A DNA stretch of 64,000 bases from Phragmites australis. Taxonomy: Eukaryota > Streptophyta > Magnoliopsida > Poales > Poaceae. The stretch is taken from NCBI RefSeq assembly GCF_958298935.1, contig NC_084930.1, forward strand, positions 21,798,001-21,862,000. The letters run 5' to 3'. Shown here one piece after another: positions 59,833-64,000 of the stretch. Numbering within the stretch: position 1 is the stretch's first letter; the number at the start of each line of letters is the position of its first letter. The translations under genes were made by a program, and so were the position numbers. Under the pieces are notes generated by a model. That model was not told the DNA's origin and ran no database searches. It was given only the letters and a program-made list of their open reading frames with translations.

Positions 59833-60172
59833 TTAGTTTAATTAAGTAGCATAAACATAATTTAGAACATTGTTTAGTAAGTGGTCAACTTCACCTAAAC
59901 AACTAAGTTTTGTTTGTGCCTCTTCATGATCAATATGTATGAAAATGCAATATTATGCCTCTAAGTATAACTGCTTGTGAGTTTTGATGTTTGTTGCGGG
60001 GAGAAGTGCACAAGAAAGAAACGGTAGCTAGGATCGAGCATACCGTTATTTCATGTTGCATTCATGCATGCATGATCTATATACATGTATTACGGGATTC
60101 TAACAATATATCCGATGAATGCGTTGTGCTAAGTCAGAATTTGATGTTTCCCTTTTCTTATGTCATTACAGA
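59833..60172 (+). other. Untranslated leader of gypsy E
   Basis: AT-rich, between the primer site and the gag ATG. TTACAG directly precedes AATGGT at 60172, so an acceptor-like site sits just before the start. Nothing else recognised. Confidence 0.5.
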
Positions 60173-61500
60173 ATGGTTAGGACTCGTCGTGATGTGAATA
60201 ATCCAGAGGGGTCGAATGAGAACAACCCTCCTCCACCGCCGACTATGGCGGTAGTGCTCATGATGATTGAGCAGAACCGCCAGACGAATCAGGTGCTTCT
60301 TGAGGCTCTGGTGCGCAACACGGCTCCTCATGGAGGGGGTGGAGCCGGGCGCCAAGATGATTTCTCAGATTTCCTGAGGACTCAGCCGCCGGTTTTCTCA
60401 CTAGCTGAGGATCCTCTGGATGCCGATCATTGGCTCCAGACGATCGAGCAGAAGCTTGCCCTCCTCAGATGCAAGGATCACGAGAAGGCACTCTACGCCG
60501 CCCACCAACTTCAGGGCCCAACGAGCGTGTGGTGGTCTAACTTCTTGGCCATGCACCCCGCCAACCACCGAGTGTGTTGGGTGGAGTTCCGCAAGGCCTT
60601 CCGCTCTTTCCACATCCTGAGCGGCCTCATGAAGATCAAGAGGTGGGAGTTCGAGGACCTCAATCAAGGAGGCCGAACTGTGATGGAGTATGTCCAGGTG
60701 TTCAATCACCTTGCGTAGTACGCTCCTGAGGAGGTCAGTGCTGATGAGCGGAAGCAACGCCGCTTCGTCAATGGCCTCAGCTCAAAGATACAGGACCAGT
60801 TGTCCACACACGAGTTTACTGACTTCAACAAGTTGGTGAGCACGTCTCTCTCGGTGGAGTTCAAGCTTAAGAACCACCAGGAGGAGAAGAAGCGCAAGAG
60901 GGGTTCCTCGCCTTCCATGGGCGGGAGCTCGTAGCGCGCCCGCACGGAGAGTCTACCTCCACCATCTCGCGTGCTGGTGTCAGGTGCTCCACGTTCGATG
61001 TGGCTCATTCAGTGCCCAGCCTTCTCCGCTCCACAAGGACAGCCTCCACAACCGGCCGGTTCATAGAGCAGTGTTATAGGTGGCCCCGACGGCCCTTGTT
61101 ACAACTGCCTCCGTGTTGGCCACTACGCACGGGATTACCCGTATCTAAGGCCGGGAGCCGCGGTGACTACTCCACGGCCACCACCGACTAAGTCAATGCC
61201 TCAGTCCTCTCAGGCGACCTACGTCCCCAAGCGTGGTCGAGCATGCCACACCACCACCGAGGATGTTCAGGAGGGTGACACCGTCCTGATGGGTACGTTG
61301 AGAATGAGTTTCAATTCTGATATCTTTTCTGCAGTGGTTCTATTCGATTCTGGGGCCTCTCACTCATTAATAGCTACGAGTTATGTGCGGCAATATGGGC
61401 TAAAGGTCAGTGCCACTCTTACGCTGTATGTCATAGATGCACCCGGAGCCAAGGTTGTTGTGAGTCAGTGTGTGCTAGGGCGTCAGTCATTGTTAATGAG
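60173..61500 (+). pseudogene. Gypsy E gag and protease (three TAG stops)
   Basis: ATG at 60173 (MVRTRRDVNNPEG). One reading frame carries gag through TAG stops at 60716, 60932 and 61064. Motifs: PPVFSLAEDPLDADHWLQTI, LQGPTSVWWSNF, EFRKAFRSFHI and MEYVQVFNHLA, the core of Retrotrans_gag. The zinc knuckle (from about 61097) is CYNCLRVGHYARDY, with the last Cys replaced by Tyr. The aspartic protease has an intact LFDSGASHS (about 61345). A frameshift lies near 61480-61510, after which the RT frame is used. The protein would form the particle and process the polyprotein. Confidence 0.85.
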
Positions 61501-61509
61501 ATGCATTTT

Positions 61510-63537
61510 GAGGCCAACTTGCTAGTGATGAACTCGAAGGGAATTGATACCATATTGGGGTTGAACTAGCTCTCCAAGAACAAGGCTGTGTTAGATTGTG
61601 CCCAGCAGACAGTTACTCTAAATGGTCCGTCTGGCACCCGGATTCAATTGAAGCTGGAGGGTGTTAAATCTTGTCTCTTCGCCTTGAAGGCTGTCCCCAC
61701 CATAGACATGATGAGTATTCCAGTGGAGTGGGAATTCCCGGATGTCTTTCCGGATGAGTTGCCCGAAATGCCGCCCTACCGAGCAGTCGATTTTTCTATT
61801 GATCACGTGCCCGGTGCAGCTCCAATCTCGAAGAAGTCCTATAGGATACCACCAAATGAATTGGCAGAATTGAAGAAGCAATTGCAAGAGCTGCTTGCGA
61901 AGGGTTTCATACGTTCGAGTTCCTCACCTTGGGGATGCTCGGCACTCTTTGTGAAGAAGAAGGATGACACTTTGCGGATGTGTGTGGATTACCGTCCATT
62001 GAATGAGGTCATGGTCAAGAACAGGTATCCGCTCCCTTGGATCGATATCTTGTTTGAATAGTTGACTGGAGCCCGAGTCTTTTTGAAGATTGATTTGAGA
62101 CTGGGCTATCATCAGATCAAGGTCCGACCGGAGGATGTACCGAAGACGGCTTTCTCGACCTGTTATGGTCTATATGAATTCATCATCATGTCCTTCGGAT
62201 TGACGAATGCGCCAGCATTCTTCATGTATTGGATGAAAAAGTTTGTCATGATTTTCATCAACAGCATTCTTATATACTCTAAGATAGATGAAGAGCATGT
62301 TGAGCACCTCCGTGTTCTTGGCAGACTCAGAGATCATCAGCTATACGCCAAGTTCAGCAAGTGTGAGTTCTGGCTTAGGGAGGTGGCTCTTCTGGGGCAT
62401 GTTCTGTCAGAGAACGAGGTTGCAGTTGACCCGAGCAAGGTGCAAGATGTGCTTGATTAGGTTCAGCCCCAGAGTGTCACTGATATATGGAGTTTTCTCA
62501 GACTCGCGGGTTATTACCGCCGATTCATCGAGAACTTCTCCAAGGTTGCCAAGCCAATGACCGAGTTTTTGAAGCAAGGCAGCGTATTTGAGTGGTCAGG
62601 AGCATGTGAGTTCGCTTTCCAGACTTTGAAGAGGTTGCTCACAACCGCTCCAGTGCTCGCCCAGCCAGATGTGAGCAAGGGTTTTGATGTGTCTTGCGAT
62701 TTATCCAGCATAGGCCTCGAGTGTGTTCTGATGCAAGAGGGCCGGGTCGTTGCCTACGCATCCCGTCAGTTGAAGCGCCATGAGGAGAATTATCCAACTC
62801 ATGATCTGGAGCTTGCCGCTGTTGTGCACGCTTTGAAGATCTGGCGCCACTACTTGATGGGTAACTTGTGCCATATCTACATGGACTACAAGAGCCTAAA
62901 ATACATCTTTACCCAGGCTGATTTGAATATGAGGCAGCGAAGGTGGCTTGAGCTGATCAAGGACTATGAGCATGAAGTGCACTACCATCCTGACAAGGAG
63001 AATGTGGTCGCCGACGCTTTGAGTTGGAGAGCTCACTGTCATTGTCTTGCAGTTTCACCGATGGACTCCACACTGTGTGATGATTTTCGGCGGCTTGGGC
63101 TTGAAATGGTCCAAGATGGTTTTCTTGCAAACTTGAAGATCAAGTCCACTCTCGTAGATGAAATCAAGGTGGCCCAGAAGGATGACAAAGGCATGGCTCG
63201 AATCCGAGAGAAGAGGAAGATTGGTCAGGCCTTATGCTTTTCTGAAGATGAATAGGGCATTCTGTGGTTTGGGAACTGTCTAGTGGTTCCGAGAGTCGAG
63301 GAATTGAGGAAGAAGATTCTTGATGAGGCCCACGATTCGTTGCTATCCATTCACCCGGGTAGCACGAAGATGTATCAAGATCTAAAGCCTCACTTTTGGT
63401 GGACTCTCATGAAGCGAGAGATAGCTCGGTATGTCTCCGATTGTGATGTTTGCCGAAGGGTCAAGGCCGAGCATCTCAGGCCCGCTGGTACACTCCAGGC
63501 TTTTCCCATTCCTTCCTGGAAGTGGGAGGAGATTGGG
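61510..63537 (+). pseudogene. Gypsy E reverse transcriptase, RNase H and HHCC domain (four TAG stops)
   Basis: One frame with TAG stops at 61567, 62059, 62458 and 63253. [60 protein letters not shown] and [14 protein letters not shown]. About nine residues are missing after that, and the catalytic box is FINSILIYS instead of FIDD..., so both catalytic Asp are lost. RNase [30 protein letters not shown] and [10 protein letters not shown]. The HHCC zinc region of integrase follows (LSIHPGSTKMYQDL, CDVCRRVKAEH). A one-base deletion near 63536 shifts the frame before the integrase core. Confidence 0.88.
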
Positions 63538-63539
63538 TG

Positions 63540-64000
63540 GATTTCATTACCGACTTGCTGAAGACCTCGAGTGGGTATGACTCCATTTGGGTTATCGTGG
63601 AGCGGTTGACAAAGTCCGTGCATTTCCTCCCTGTCAGGACCACATACTCTGCCAAGCAGTATGCGGAGTTGTACCTCACTAGAATTGTGTGCCTCCACGG
63701 AGTTCCGAAGAAGATCATTTCTGATCGAGGCACGCAGTTCACTTCTCATTTTTGGAGGAGCTTCCAAGAAGTTATGAAGACCGAGCTCTTCCATAGTACA
63801 GCGTATCACCCTCAGACGGATGGTCAGACAGAGAGAGTGAATCAGATTCTAGAAGATATGCTCCGAGCTTGTGTTCTCACTTATGGGAAGAAGAGGGACA
63901 TATGCTTGCCGTTCGTGGAGTTTTCTTACAACAACAGCTTCCAGGCTAGTATTGAGATGGCGCCGTTTGAATCTCTTTATCGCCAGAGATGCCGAACGCC
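63540..64000 (+). pseudogene. Gypsy E integrase core, open to the window edge
   Basis: Third frame, no stop from 63540 to 64000. DFITDLLKTSSGYDSIWVI holds the first catalytic Asp, SDRGTQFTSHFW the second, and AYHPQTDGQTERVNQILEDM carries the Glu. EFSYNNSFQASIEMAPFESL continues to the edge. All three catalytic acids are present. It would insert the DNA copy into the genome. Any C-terminal chromodomain and the 3' LTR lie outside the window, so the gypsy lineage cannot be fixed. Confidence 0.88.

Noticed and set aside
1..64000. tRNA, rRNA, CRISPR, bacterial operons or an unknown defence-like system
   Set aside because: Nothing with the needed structure was seen. The inverted and direct repeats present are all explained by transposon ends, LTR motif arrays or tandem duplications.

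Overview
This is nuclear DNA from a grass, most likely a panicoid-type one. The evidence is a GC-rich first exon in the only intact gene, Ty3/gypsy LTRs of the TGTAACACCC/TGTCACATCC type, SIRE-like Ty1/copia LTRs carrying CCGG-rich palindromes, and a CACTA transposon with TNP2, TNPA-like and Ulp1-like coding parts. No bacterial, organellar, tRNA, rRNA or CRISPR feature was seen. About 85-90 % of the window is transposable-element DNA.

Layout. 1-2347 is the remnant of a large gypsy LTR (family A, minus). 2348-6363 is gene-flanking DNA with a candidate foldback element at 3892-5203. 6364-9297 is a two-exon gene for a secreted GPI-anchored protein of the At4g28100/SPARK type. From 9417 onward everything is transposon-derived. 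9417-11379 holds gypsy LTR sequence on the minus strand, and 11380-14665 holds the degenerate inside of an unclassified element.

14666-41608 is a decayed minus-strand gypsy (element D). It was split by an 18.9-kb CACTA element (19028-37964) with matching TIRs and a perfect 3-bp TGA target duplication. The CACTA element was itself invaded by a gag-only SIRE-like copia (19276-25154) and a gypsy solo LTR (30798-33383). A hAT-like MITE (40045-40502) sits in the gag of D.

43533-64000 is a ladder of nested insertions. LTR E' (minus) was hit by LTR A3, then copia LTR G, then LTR B2. B2 received LTR A2 (complete, 4064 bp, GATGG duplications) and copia LTR F. F received gypsy E, whose 5' LTR, gag and most of pol (up to integrase) run off the right edge.

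Only the GPI-anchored protein gene looks functional. The transposon genes are all broken. Gypsy E keeps its protein frame with seven stops, all TAG, at places where the family normally has Gln (CAG) or Trp (TGG). This is what decay by cytosine methylation would give. Identifications rest on protein motifs recognised by eye and on repeats compared within the window; no database search was made.
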